From the NCBI GenBank assembly GCA_036874045.1, contig JAZBRI010000011.1, forward strand, positions 7,259,001-7,323,000: 64,000 bases of DNA. The letters are read 5' to 3'. Below are positions 23,181 to 35,433 of this stretch, one piece after another. Numbering within the stretch: position 1 is the first letter of the stretch; each line of letters starts with the position of its first letter. Source of the DNA: Cymodocea nodosa (taxonomy: Eukaryota; Streptophyta; Magnoliopsida; Alismatales; Cymodoceaceae). Position numbers and translations under genes: made by a program. Under the pieces are notes generated by a model that saw nothing but the letters and a program-made list of their open reading frames with translations, was not told the origin of the DNA and did not search any database.

Positions 23181-24630
23181 TAACTCGTTAAGTTAGCATA
23201 ATTATACACGTTGAATTACTTAAATATACACTAAGGTAATGCGTTGTGTTAGTGTTATAAGCTTATAAGTCATTTCTTTATTACACGTGTTTTATAGTTA
23301 AATCAACGAAGTAAGTCTGTTGAGTTACACTAACTTTACGGACCACTTATTTTCTAACATGCCACTATAGTAATTGTAGAAACAGGAAATGTGAAAGAAA
23401 ACCACGATTGCACATATGACGTAGGAATTAACTTGTAGAATGAAGAAGAAATCACCATTGTTGATACAAATAAAGGAAATACAACAATCATATAGGCAGA
23501 AATTGTTATTACTGAAAGAATATAAAAGAAGAGAAAAAAAAGGGTATGTGAAGGTGGAGGACTATGATAACTGCAGGAAACATCGGAAGTTCTCTAAAGC
23601 TTCACAACATCACCAAAAATCACCAACCAACCATTAGAGGTCTGTGAGGATACTTTCTGAATGTCACGTCAATTCTGAGCTAAACACGATGATTGACAAC
23701 CACTGTGAGGAGTGATCATGTCATAGGAAGGGAAGCCATTTTCACCAAGCACTGACTCATATCTCAGGAGATTGTAAAGCTTTTAGTCTTGGTTTTGGGT
23801 TGATGCCAATATACTGAAGAGGAGATCAACTTACAAGTCTTAGTTCGCGATTCTATAGGGAGAGGAGGTAAGATTGTAAGTGATTATATTTTTAGTGGTG
23901 TAATCACGTCGCATGTAGTGATGGAAGTTCTTATTATCGATAGAGATTTTTACATTTCACCTTTTGCTCATATTCAAGAACATATCAGAACAAAAATACC
24001 AAAAACAACTAATTATCTGTATTTATATTTAGTATTAATGTGTTGTATTGTTTGTTTTGTATCATAATTAATGTTATCATTGTTAGTATTGTGAATATTT
24101 TATGTTTGTTTGATTCAAAAAATAGAAAATACTTTTATTGTTTACTGAAATTGATTTATACAGAATACTTAAAAATCTTAATGGTTACTATTTGAAATAT
24201 TTGAATGTTAGTGTTGATTAATGACAAATCTCAGATTAACTAATGTTAAAAAGCTTAATTGATGTTATTTACATTCAATGGAACTGCCAAATGGATAGTC
24301 GAATTCCTCGGTGAATAGTAGCATTTAACTGGAAAGGTAGACTCGTGGAGTTAACCTAAGTCCACAAGATTAGTTCGTTGAGTTAGCTGTAACTCCATGA
24401 ATTAAGTTTGTTGAGTAAACAATAACTCAACGAAATGCTTAATTAAAAACGTATAAACTCTAGCATAAAAATTAAAATAGTACACAATTCTTACTCAATC
24501 TCTATGGGATTGACTTGTACTTGCACACAAATACAATATACACTATGCACTTGAAGTTAAAATACAAATTGGAATTACAATCTAATTTGTGTGAAAGATT
24601 GTTTGTTTACTTCTAAAAGTAATTATTGAT
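23181..24630 (+). repeat. Ath LTR 3' two-thirds
   Basis: Plus-strand LTR resuming at TAACTCGTTAAGTTAGC. It has TATAAAAG at about 23522, the GATTCTATAGGGAGAGGAGG block near 23850 and a dyad cluster at 24345-24440, and ends in TTGTTTGTTTACTTC. It runs into gag/protease sequence near 24630 and so acted as a 5' LTR. The PBS is lost. Confidence 0.7.
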
Positions 24631-25640
24631 ATAATTATAGGGAAGAATATTCAGAACCTAAAATCAATATCATTTATGAAACAGAAAAAACCATAATGAA
24701 AATTGATCAAAAATTGAATGCAATGAGACTAGATGATCTGGAAAGAAAGTTAAAATCACTAGATAAATTTCGCAATGAAATTACAAGTTATACAAAATGA
24801 AAATACAAATGAAAACTTTAATGTTGAAGATCTACATAATTTGCAAAACATACAGACAAAAGAAAATACCAATGAAAAGGAATTTAAAGAATATAATTTA
24901 AAATTGAAAACAATGAAAGATCAAATTCAAGAAAATGAAATACAAGAACATCATGAAAGTAATGAAAATCTAGAAAATGTGTGTATAACATTAAGATTTG
25001 GAATTGATATACCACCAAGAATTCAAAAAGAAAGCAAAGTGGAGCTAAGTAAGAACAAAATTCGAAATGATAATGAACAAGTAATATTTGAAACCTTAGA
25101 AATCAATGAAGAAAAATTTGAATCTGAAAATGAGACTAAAAATGATCAAAAGAATGAACTAAAAGAAAAGGAACCTTATAAATCACAATCATTAGCACCC
25201 TATCTTGAAAGATTACAACAAACATTTCTTGAAAAATAAGAAAAAATGAGAGAAATTTTTGAAAAAGTACAAGTTAACATTCCTTTGTTAGACTTATTAC
25301 AAAAAATGCCACCTTGTGCTAAATTTCTTATGGATTGGTGTACTAAAAAAAGAAAGTGAAAAATTTTAAGGAAAGTCTTTTTAGCTGAGCAAAGTAGTTC
25401 TCTATTTTTGCCACAAATTCCTAAAAAGTTATTTGATCTAGGAATCCCTGTTATATCATGCACCATAGGAAATACCATTCTGGAGAGAACCTTAATAGAC
25501 CTCAGTGCAAGTATAAATGTTATGCCTAGTGATATATTTGCATCCTTAGGATTAAAAGGCTTAATCTCTATTAGGACTATCATTCAATTAGCAGATAGAA
25601 GTATAAGATATCCTAGAGGAAAAATAGATGTCCTTGTTAG
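24631..25640 (+). pseudogene. Athila-like Gag C-terminus and protease fragment
   Basis: Equivalent to M1 55540-54560. A lysine/glutamate-rich linker leads to LAPYLERLQQTFLEK, then PLLDLLQKMPPCAKFL, then the aspartic protease domain (from 25408). There the active-site motif reads DLSASINVMPSDIF instead of DLGA(S/G), so a catalytic-loop glycine is serine. LADRSIRYPRGKIDVLV follows, then the match stops near 25640. Several in-frame stops separate these pieces. The protease would cut the Gag-Pol polyprotein. Confidence 0.72.
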
Positions 25641-25769
25641 TTCATTATTTTATCAGTTAATTTTAATGATGAAAAACGTGTGTTTTAAATATTTCTACAA
25701 TAATTTTAGCAATCACTTTACTGAAATTACAATTGTCTAACTGCTATTGTTAGGAATTTTGTTTTGATA
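25641..25769 (+). other. unassigned spacer ending in a Copia-LTR-like start
   Basis: No gene. The last bases (25748-25770) read TGTTAGGAATTTTGTTTTG, the first bases of a Cop-B LTR, then change at once into Ath LTR sequence. Confidence 0.5.
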
Positions 25770-26690
25770 ATAAAGAGCTTAATTGATGTTATTTACAATC
25801 TGTGGAACCGCCCAATGGTTAGTCGAATTCCTCTATAAATAGTAGTATTAAATAGGAAAGACAAGCTCGTGGAGTTAACTTAAGTCCACGAGGTTAGTCC
25901 ATTGAGTTAGCCATAACTCAACGAACTTAGTCCATTGAGCTAACTGTAACTCAATGGAGAGCTTATTGAATATATAAATTTGATTGTTAAAAACGGAACA
26001 GTTCGCAATTCTTAAGCAATTCCCTGTGAGATCGACCTATACTTGCAGTTAAAATACAAATTGGAATTAATATCTAATTTGTGTGAAAGATTGTTTGTTT
26101 ATTTTTGAAAAGGAATTCAGTGATATAGGCATAAAGATAAATTAACTAAGTAAAAATATAAGTTAACAAATCTAAGTTTTTCTAGCATGTTGCTAGGTGC
26201 TTGGATCTCTAGCACGGCACCAAAAAACTTGATTGGTTTCCTAGCAACGCGCTAGAAAAACTTGGATTTGTTAACTTCTATTTTTACTTAGTTAATTTAT
26301 CTTTATGCCTATATCACTAAATTCATTTTTAGAAGTAAACAAACAACCTTTCACACAAATTAGATATTAATTCCAATTTATATTTTAACTGCAAGTGCAC
26401 AGTGTCTATTGTATTAGTGTGCAAATATAGGTCGATCCCACAGGTAATTGCTTAAGAATTACGAACTGTTCCGTTTTTAACAATCAAATTTATATATTCA
26501 ATAAGCTCTCCATTGAGTTACAGTTAACTCAACGGACTAAGTTCGTTGAGTTATGGCTAACTCAACGAACTAACCTCGTGGAGTTAAGTTAACTCCACGA
26601 GCCTACCTTTCCTATTTAATACTGCTATTTACAAAGGAATTTGGCCAACCATTGGGTGGTTCCACAGATTGTAAATAACATCAATTAAGC
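25770..26690. repeat. large inverted repeat of Ath LTR ends
   Basis: Left arm 25770-26197 is the plus-strand 3' part of an Ath LTR. Right arm 26240-26690 is the same region on the minus strand. The 42-bp spacer contains GGCACCAAAAAACTTG, a minus-strand LTR/PBS joint. Arms match from AGCTTAATTGATGTTATTTAC to CTAGCA(A/T)...GCTAGG. Confidence 0.8.
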
Positions 26691-28556
26691 TCTTTAATGT
26701 TAGTAAACATTATATTTATCATTAGGCAATACTAACATTCAGATAATTCAAACAGTAACCATTTAAAATCTTTAAGTCTATTGAATGAACCAATTTCAGT
26801 AAACTGTAAAACTAAAACAAATATAAAACATTCACAACACTGACAAAGATAACATTAATCACGATACAAAACAAACAATACAATACCCAAATACAAAATA
26901 CAAATACAGATAAGTTGTTTTTGGTATTTTTGTTTTGATATGAGCATGGAAATGGGCGAAAGGTGAAATGTAAAGTAATCTCAATCGATAATAAATACTT
27001 CCGTCACTACATGCGACGCGATTACACCACTGAAAATTAAACCACTTACAATTTTGTCTCCTCTCCCTATAGAATCATGAGTCCAGAATTGCAAGATGAC
27101 CTCCTCTTCTACATACAGGCACCAACCTAAAGCCAAGGCTAGAAACTTTACGATCTCCTGAGATATGAGTCGGTGCTTGATGAAAATAGCTTCCCTTCCC
27201 GCAACGCGATCACTCCTCACAATGGTTATCAGGCACTATGTTTGGCTCGAAATCGACCCGACATCAGGAAAGTATCCTCATAGACCTCCGATGGTTGGTG
27301 ATTATGGTGGTGGTGGTGATGGTTGGTGTGGTACTTCAGAGAATTGCCGATGCTGCCTGTAGAAAGCTCGGTGATCCTCCTCTACACACACTGGCCACAC
27401 CCATCGGCCACACACACTTACTTCTTTTTTCTTCTTTTCCTTTTATATTTCTTCAGTAGTAACTACTTCTGCTTGAATGATTGGTTGGATTTCCTTCATT
27501 CATATCAACGACGATGATTTCTTCTCCCTTCAACGAGTGAATTCCTATGTAGTACGTGCAATCGTGGTTTTTTCTTCCAACTATTCTATTCCTACAATCA
27601 CTATAATGGCATATTAGAAAATAAATGGTCTGTGGAGTTACAGATAACTCAATAGACTTACTTTGTTGATTAACTATAAAACACGTGCAAAAATTTAACT
27701 ATCCGATGCTCAGGTGCATTTCGGATACTTACAAACTTAACTATCCGATGCTTAGATGCATTTCGGATAGTTGTAACTATCCGATGCTCAGATGCATTTC
27801 AGATAGTTACAGACTTAACCATCCGATGCTCAGATGCATTTCAGATAGTTACAGACTTAACCATCCGATGCTCAGATGCATTTCGGATAGTTACAGATAA
27901 CTCACCGATATATAACTTAAGTCAATCTTCTAGATCACGACACGTGTCATCAGCAGTTTTATAATAAAGAATTATTTCGGAGAGTTACAAGTCTAGCTAT
28001 CTGATGCCAAGATGTATTTTGGATAGTTAGAGATAACTCATCGAAAATCCAATTAAGTCATTCTTCCAGAACATGACACGTGTCCAACAGCTATTTTATA
28101 ATAAGGGGATTTTGGAGAGTTACAAGTCTAACTATCTGATGCCCAACTGCAATTTCGGATAGTTAGAGATAACTCACCGAAAGTTCACTTAAGTCATGCA
28201 TTATGGTTTCGACATGTGTACTTCAGGAAATAATAAAATATTCTTTTAAAACATAATTGTTCGGTAATTTAAACATAACTCTTCGGTACATTAAACATAA
28301 TTGTCTGGTACATTAAACACAATTGTCCGAAATTGCAGAAAATTCGGATACTTAAGAATTTCACAGCCTACAATTTACCGAGAGTTCAAAAATACACTAA
28401 ATTAACATTAATTCCCCGAAATTAAGCAGATTTTTTCATTAAAGCATATAATAGTGCAATTATAACAAAATGGCTTAATTCTCATATGATAAGCTAAATA
28501 TTATGCAATTAACCATCATTTAACCGTTAATATTATGCACTTTTTCATTCTAAACA
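26230..28556 (-). repeat. Ath LTR (long subfamily)
   Basis: Minus strand, TGTTTAGAATGAAAAAGTGC at 28556 to AAACCAATCA at 26230, 2327 bp. A polypurine tract lies upstream (28557-28580) and a PBS-like AGTTTTTTGGTGCCG downstream (26229-26215), so both 3'-LTR and 5'-LTR joints are present. TATAAAAG lies near 27445 and the dyad cluster at 26515-26610. Confidence 0.8.
27696..27900 (-). repeat. tandem hairpin units in Ath LTR
   Basis: Five units beginning at about 27696, 27738, 27774, 27816 and 27858 (36-42 bp spacing). Each contains TAACTATCCGATGCTCAGAT and the inverted half GCATTTCGGATAGTTAC, so each can fold on itself. Other Ath LTRs here have three units (22038, 41659) or one (46552, 57732). 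Confidence 0.8.
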
Positions 28557-29880
28557 CTCCCCCCATACCTAAATTTTGCTAGTCTCTTAGCAAACTAAGA
28601 TCTAATTAATTGGTTTTTCTAAAAGTGCTAGAATTAATTCTTCCTTTTTTCTTCTGTTCAGCATAAGAACTTGTATTATTATATAGATATTCTGTATGTT
28701 TCAGTAATCTATTTTAACATTATTTTCTCCTCTTCAACCTGCAAAATACTTAGAATATATGCAAATTACATACAAAGTATATCATCATCACATAGGTGTT
28801 AATTATATTATCGTTTGATCTTCTTTTCATCATTTGTCATCCTGAATTTTCCAATAAGATTTTGAGAAGAAATTTTAACAACATATGAATCAAAGTACAA
28901 TCCAATTCAATATGATTAAGCCAAGGAGAATAAAGAATTGTATCTCTATAAAACAACTTCAAAAGTCAATTCTAGATTCATATTTCAGCAATTCTAGATA
29001 ACGGAAAATATACTCGATTCATAAGATATATGTATTTCACAAAACACTTGTATCTTTTCAGAATAGTATATATATTTTTGTACTTTAAAAGTTAATTTGA
29101 CAAGCTTGAATCATACAAGAGCTTTCTAATGTACCCATGTAATGAGCTTTTAGTCAACAATCTCAGATCTGATCAGGATTGTAAGTTTCCAGATTTCAAG
29201 AGTCCTTTTTCAGGTCAACAATCCTTACATACCTATCTACTCAAGTACAAAAGACTCATGATCAAACAAGTCAATAAACTCTCAAAATTATTATATATAT
29301 ATATTTTTTTTTCTCTTTTTCTCTTTTTTTTTCTTTTTTTTTTTCACAACACTAATCACATATCGTATATGTACGTATTTCATTAATACAAATGCAATAA
29401 AACACCAATCTCATATAGTCCTGTTTCTATTATTTACTGAAAATATGAATCCATATCAATAAGCTCATACTTTTTGTGTAGTTTAATAAGATCTACACAT
29501 AAATCATTCTATAAGTTTAGTCAGTCAAATTAAATGTATCTTTAATCATGTGTTTCATTTAATCTAGAATTCACATCTCAGCTCTTTCAGGACTTCAAAT
29601 AATTTACTGATTTTTCATTAAGCACTCTGATTTCATTTTAAAATCGTGAAACTGTTAAACTCATGAAATTTAGAAAAAACATAAGATACTATACCTATAT
29701 TTGCATAAATAGTAAATTCTATAGCATTTTATATAGCCTTCTAAATATATAACATTCAAGTAGTTACAATTTATAAAAATTGAACTAAGTTGCTATAGAA
29801 GAAAAGGTTAGTAGAACAAGCTCCTAGTTGTGAGCTTGGAGAGTAAATAAGCATTGAATCATAAATTATAGAAAGAACAA
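28557..29880 (-). other. Ath 3' region with terminal polypurine tract
   Basis: No gene. It begins (minus strand) far upstream and ends with AAATTTAGGTATGGGGGGAG next to the LTR. It holds a pyrimidine-rich run at 29290-29345 (plus strand), and matches 46792-47990 and 42423-43070. Near 29790 it changes into the Cop-C pol end. Confidence 0.6.
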
Positions 29881-29891
29881 ATTCCTAAATT

Positions 29892-32537
29892 TCATATAAT
29901 ATGATTGAATGCAGATTCAGATAAGGGTTTGGTGAAAATATCTATTAGTTGTTCTTTAGAATAGACATATTCTAAAGAAATGTGACCTTTTTCAACATGG
30001 TCTCTTAGAAAGTGATGCCTAATCTCAATATGTTTTGCTTTAGAGTGTAAGACTGTATTTTTAGAGAGATTTATGGCACTGCTACTGTCATAGTAAATGA
30101 TTGTATTCTGAAATTTAACTTTATAATCAACCAATGTTTATTGCATCCATAGAATCTATGCACAACATAAACCTACTACCATGTATTCAGCTTCAGTTGT
30201 AGAGAGTGCTATAGAATTTTGTTTTTACTGAACCATGAAACAAGAAAGTGACCAAGCAGTTGGCATGTACAACTAGTGTTTTTTCTATCTGATTTGCATC
30301 TTGCATAATCTGCATCACTGTAACCTGCTAATATTAGATGATTTTGTGAAGAATAAAATAAGCCAAAGTCTTTTGTACCTTGTAAATATTTAAAGATATG
30401 TTTGACTACTTTTAAATGTGATGCTTTTGGAGAAGCTTGATATCTTGCACAAGCACATACACTAAACATTATGTCTGGTCTACTAGCTGTTAAATACAGA
30501 AGTGATTCAATCATACCTCTGTATTTCTTTTGATCTACAGAAGAGCCAGAGATATCTTTATCAAGCTTTTCATTTGAGTTCATAGGTGTATTTGCCTCTT
30601 TTGATTTTTCCATACCAAACTTTAAGAGAATCTCTTTGTAGAATTTTTCTTAATTCAGAAAGATGTCATGCTGTAATTGATGAATTTCTAATCTTAGAAA
30701 GAATTTTAATTCTCCCATAAGACTCATTTCAAATTCATTCTTCATTAAGATCTAAAAGTCATAACATAGTTTCTCATTTGTGGCACTAAAAATAATATCA
30801 TCAATATAAATCTGAATGATCAACATATGAGAATTTTCTAACTTGATAAAAAGAGTGTTATCTGCAATTCCTATATTAAACTGATTTTCAATAAGGAAAC
30901 CCTTCAGTTTATCATACCATGCACTTGGTGCTTGCTTTAGACCATAAAGAGCTTTATTTAGTTTGTATACATGGTCTGGTCTTTCTTCATCTTCAAAACC
31001 TAGTGGTTGTTCTACATATACTTCCTCTTGCAAAATGCCATTAAGAAAAGCACTTTTAACATCCATTTGATAAAGCTTTATTTTCATACTACTTGCGAAG
31101 GCAAGCAATATTCTAATTGCTTCAAGTCTTGCCATAGGTGCAAAAGTTTTCATAATCGATTCCTTTCTGCTGGTTGTATCCTTGAGCAACAAGTCTAGCT
31201 TTGTTTCTAATAATACTACCATTATTATCTAATTTATTCTTAAACACCCATCTAGTTTCAATAATTGATTTTTCAATGGGCCTTTCAATTAAATCCCAAA
31301 CTTCATTTTTCTTGAACTGATTCAGTTCCTCTTGCATGGCCATAATCCAGTATTCATCATTGCAAGCTTCTTCAACTATTGTAGGTTCAAGTTCAAATAC
31401 AAATGCACAGTAACTACAAATATTCTGAATTTTACTTCTTGTTTGAACACCTTGATTTATATTCCCAATAATTTGTGCAATGGAATGTCTACACCTTGTC
31501 TTTCATGCTTTTTCTGTCACAGTAGGTGCAGGCAGTGTTGAACTATCCTTTTTCTGAAGAATTTTCTGATTTATTGATTTATTTTCACTTTCACTATCTA
31601 TCTTCAACTGCTTTAATTTTCCTACTAGGTCTTCATCAAATGATACATTTATTGATTCTTCTATTCTTCTTTCATATTCAAAATAAACTCTGTAAGCCTT
31701 ACTTCTCGAAGAGTATCCAATAAGTAGAGTAGGATCAAACTTTGCATCAAATTTGTCCTTTTGATCCTTTGTATTAAGCACAAAACATCTTGACCCAAAA
31801 GCTTTAAAATATCCAACATTTGGTATTTTGCCATACCATAATTCAAATGGTGTCTTATGCAAGATAGGTCTAAAATGAGTTCTGTTAATTGAATAACATG
31901 CAGTATTTACAGCTTTAGCCCATAAAAACTTTGGTAGATCAGATGCATTAAGAATTGTTCTTGCCATTTCTTGTACTGATCTATTTTTCCTTTCTACAAC
32001 TCCATTCTGTGCAAGAGTTCTTGGACATGAAAACTCATGTAGTACACCAAAGGAATTACATAAGTCTTCAAACTTAGAATTTTCAAATTCACCTCCATGA
32101 TCACTTCTGATCTTCTTTACAGTTGATTCTTTTTCATTTTGAATTCTAATGTAGAGATGTTTGAATTCATAACAAGCTTCATTCTTGTGTGCTAAGAAAA
32201 TAACCCAAGTGAATCTTGTGTAATCATCAACTACCACTAAGGTATATTTTCTTCCTCCTAAACTAGCTGTCTAAGTAGGACCAACCAGGTCCATATGTAG
32301 TAGTTCTAATGGATGACTTGTGGCAATGTCTTAAATACTCTTATGTATTGATTTCTTTTGTTTTCTAATCATATAGTCACTATAGAGTTTATCCCTTTTG
32401 AATTTGAGTTTAGGCACACCTCCAATGAGACCATGTTTGGTCAACTTTCTTAAGATTCTTATATTCACATGATTTAGTCTCCTATGCCATAACCATTCAT
32501 CTTCATTAGAAGCAACTAAACATGCATCACTAGACAT
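29892..32537 (-). pseudogene. Cop-C Pol: integrase, reverse transcriptase, RNase H (Copia)
   Basis: From the N-terminus (high coordinates): GAG-pre-integrase LWHRRLNHVNIRILRKL (zinc cysteines after it are tyrosine, LYSDY), integrase core 32237-31503 with VDDYTRFTWV, SDHGGEF and NGVVERKNRS (D, D, E residues visible), then reverse transcriptase 31343-30752 with TRWVFKNKLD, RNKARLVAQGYNQQKG, MDVKSAFLNG, KALYGLKQAPSAWY and the catalytic YIDDIIFSA. Next is RNase H with SRPDIMFSVCACARYQ, YSDADYARCKSDRKNT and IEIRHHFLRDHVEKG, ending at 29892. Frameshifts and stops split it into at least six frames, so it is inactive. The domain order (integrase before RT) defines Copia. Confidence 0.88.
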
Positions 32538-32888
32538 ATTATCAAATGAAAATTCTAATGCATAAATTGAATTATCCCTATATCCAGTAAATTTAATTTC
32601 ATGAGTATCTTGTTGTAATATAAAATAGTTCTCAACAATAAAAAGTAAATTGTAGCCTTTGTCATATAATTGACCTACACTTAGTAGATTTTATTTTAAA
32701 CCATTTACATGCAAAACATTTTCTATTTTCCCATTTTTAGATGCAACATTTCCTACAGTAGTAATTTTACATTTTTCATTATTACCAAACTTAATAGATC
32801 CTAAATTTATAGACTTAACAGATTCTAGAAATTTTTTCCTACTTGTCATATGCTTTAAGCATCCACTATCAATGATCCACTTAGACGT

Positions 32889-33905
32889 TTAAGCTTCCTT
32901 GTCCTTGCTGTCCTCTTGTGCAGCAAAGCATATGTTTGCAGATGCCTCTTCCTCTAAGTCTGATGAGTTGCTAGATGAACTACTATCATCCCATGTGGCT
33001 TTCAAGACTATTTTCTTCTTATTCTTCTTCTTCCATTTTTGTTTGTCCTCCTCTTGTTGGAAAGGATAGTAAAGTTGAATGTGTCCCAATTTTTTACACT
33101 TGTAGCATGTAGGAACTTTTGATTTTGAGGAGCTAGCTTTGCCTCCTTGTCTCATCATTTTTCTAAAATTTCTAGCCAGTAGTAAAACTTCATCTTCATC
33201 TGAGCTTAGTTGGTCTTCTATTGAAGGAAAAACTAGTTCTTTCTTTTTCTCGGCCTTTCTTTCAGTAGCTCCTTCTTCTTCTTTCCATTCCTTCATCTGA
33301 ACTTCATGAGCCAAAAGATTTCCCAACAGATCTTCAACTGAATAATTATTCAGATCCTTTGAATCTTGTATGGAAGTAGACTTCTACTTCCATTCGACTA
33401 TTAGGCTTCTTAACATCTTCTGTACATGTTCATGATTAGAGAAATCCCTTCCAAGGCCTCTTAGTTCATTCACAATATCAATGAATCTAGTAAACATTTC
33501 AGTAATACTTTCTTTTTCAAGCATCTTGAATAATTCATATTTTCTTAACAAAATACTAATTTTAGTATCTTTAACTTGGCTAGTTCCTTCATATGTAATT
33601 TGAAGGGTCTTCCAAGCTTCATGAGAGGATTTACAAGCAGATATTTTATTATACTGTTCACCAGTTAATGCACAGTAAATGGAATTAAGCCCACGAGCAT
33701 CCATCTAGATGATTCTTTCATCCTCCTCAGTCTAGTCACTTTCATGACTAATTGAAATTGGTGTACCATGTACAACCATTCTCCAAAATTTCACATCTGT
33801 ACTTTTGAGAAAACACTCCATCCTATTTTTCCAATAGCTATAATTGCTACTATCAAAGAGGGGAGGTCGATGGATATTCTGACCCTCTGTAGTGTGGAAA
33901 GCCAT
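32889..33905 (-). pseudogene. Cop-C Gag (UBN2, zinc knuckle)
   Basis: The ATG at 33905-33903 opens MAFHTTEGQNIHRPPLF and the SNYSYWKNRM motif. Stops TAG at 33734-33732 and 33707-33705 stand where TGG is expected. The open part 33704-33384 has GTSQVKDTKISILLRKYELF and HVQKMLRSL. The C-terminal part (33326-32889) has CYKCKKLGHIQLYYP, a zinc knuckle whose last cysteine is tyrosine, then a lysine-rich patch and an acidic serine run. Confidence 0.8.
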
Positions 33906-33940
33906 GATCTCAGATGGTTAAATCTATTAATGAGATCAAC

Positions 33941-33957
33941 CTTACTCTGATACTAAT
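33941..33957 (-). other. primer binding site of Cop-C
   Basis: On the minus strand TTAGTATCAGAGTAAGG directly after the LTR end CCTAACA, close to the initiator-Met tRNA site TGGTATCAGAGC. Confidence 0.7.
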
Positions 33958-35254
33958 TGTTAGGACCTGATGGCTTACCAAAGGGGGGGTGAATGATAAT
34001 ATTTTGTTTCTACAAGCACACAATAATAAATAATGCACACAAGGATTTTAGGTGGTTCACCACTAACAACTAGTCCACCCCCTAGGGATACTTAGCTTCA
34101 CTAAACTTCAACAACTTACAAACACTTGCTTTAAGGTCAAAGCAAGAACCAACCAATCAGTCTGAGCTTTCTGGTCATAACTCCAACCAACCTATCACTG
34201 AAGTTTTAGTTGGTGCACTTCAGTAAACCACTTGCTTGAAGAAATCAAAGTTTAATGCATGGAGAGCTTCTAAAGTTGAGTTTGCATTTGCTGAGGATTT
34301 GATCTTGAAAAACTTTCTACTGTATATGTTGAGCTTGGTATATAGATTTGTATGTCCAAAAAGCTATCTGACTCTATTGTTTGCTACTCGTATATATAAC
34401 ATTATGCATAACAATCATATTCTCTTCTAACGGATGTATTCTGCTGTACTTACTGAAATTGCAGAACCAAATATGGTAAGTTATCATTTAGGAAGGTATT
34501 TCAAGATAACCTTCTTATTTCCTTTGACTTTCGGATGGTTAGCTGTGTAATACTCCGAAGAACATTTGTAACTTATCGATAATCCACTTAAAACCTTTTG
34601 GTCTGAGTCACGTGAGAATTTAAGTCATACACGTGATGAGACATAAGTTTGAATGGTTAAGGATGTTAACTTACCGAAATTCTTTATCTTTCGGATAGTT
34701 AGCTACAGTAACTTTCTGAATCCTCTTTTGGGCTTCCAACTACTTCCTTCTTAATTCTACACGTGCATAATAGATTGTCTTAAGTTTCGGATAGTTAAGT
34801 CTGTAGCTTTTCGAAACTTCCTATTTTTTTTGGATAGTTAACTTTCTAACTCTCCAAAAAATCTTTTAAGCTTTTGTTCTGGATTTCTACATGTGGGAAA
34901 TTCACTAACTTAAAGTTTCGGATAGTTGGCTTTCCTAACCTTCCGAAATTCTTAAACTTTTGGATAATAAGCACCTTAACTCTCCGATCATTCAATCAGC
35001 TTCCTTTAAAACTCTCCGAAGAACTTTTATTTCTAGATAGTTACTCTTCTATCTATCCAATGGTGCTTTGGCTACTTTGAACTAATTCTTCAATACTTAA
35101 ACTTGTAACTATCTGATTTTCCTATGGCTCTATAGCAGCCATGTTTGAACTATCTGTATCGACTTCTACTCTTTTGCTGAACTGATATATCTGAGAAATA
35201 CAATTTGATTTCTCACATTGATTTTTGCATTATCAAAATCTAGAGGTTCTTTCA
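33958..35254 (-). repeat. Cop-C 5' LTR
   Basis: 1297 bp on the minus strand, from TGAAAGAACCTCTAGATTTTG at 35254 to GGTCCTAACA at 33958. It contains CGGATAGTTA and CGGATGGTTA words and CACGTG. AGTTA (35255-35259, TAACT on the minus strand) is the likely target repeat. The matching 3' LTR is not at the other end of this copy. Confidence 0.75.
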
Positions 35255-35259
35255 AGTTA

Positions 35260-35433
35260 AACATGTGCAGCTCACATGACATAATAAAGCATTTAATTTC
35301 AACACGTACATAATTCTAACTTAACGAGTTCAGATATACAACTTATAGTTTTTACTCCCTAACTCAACAAGTTCTCACATGATCTTTTTACACCTTTAAA
35401 CCTGTAGCTCAATGAGTTGGCATGTGATCTTTC
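35260..35433 (-). repeat. Ath LTR fragment
   Basis: Minus-strand LTR sequence matching the reverse of 13441-13545, the target into which Cop-C inserted. It joins an oppositely oriented LTR piece near 35431. Confidence 0.7.

Noticed and set aside
27685-27900. Repeat protein-like ORF with NYPMLRCISDSYR units
   Set aside because: It is the translation of the tandem hairpin DNA units in an LTR. The other LTRs do not keep the frame.
27696-27900. CRISPR-like array of regular repeats
   Set aside because: Units are adjacent palindromic tandem copies without unique spacers, in plant LTR sequence.
29129-29386. ORF ending in a phenylalanine-rich hydrophobic tail
   Set aside because: The tail is translation of a TC-rich run in the Ath 3' region. 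No homologous frame in the matching regions at 47280 or 42900.
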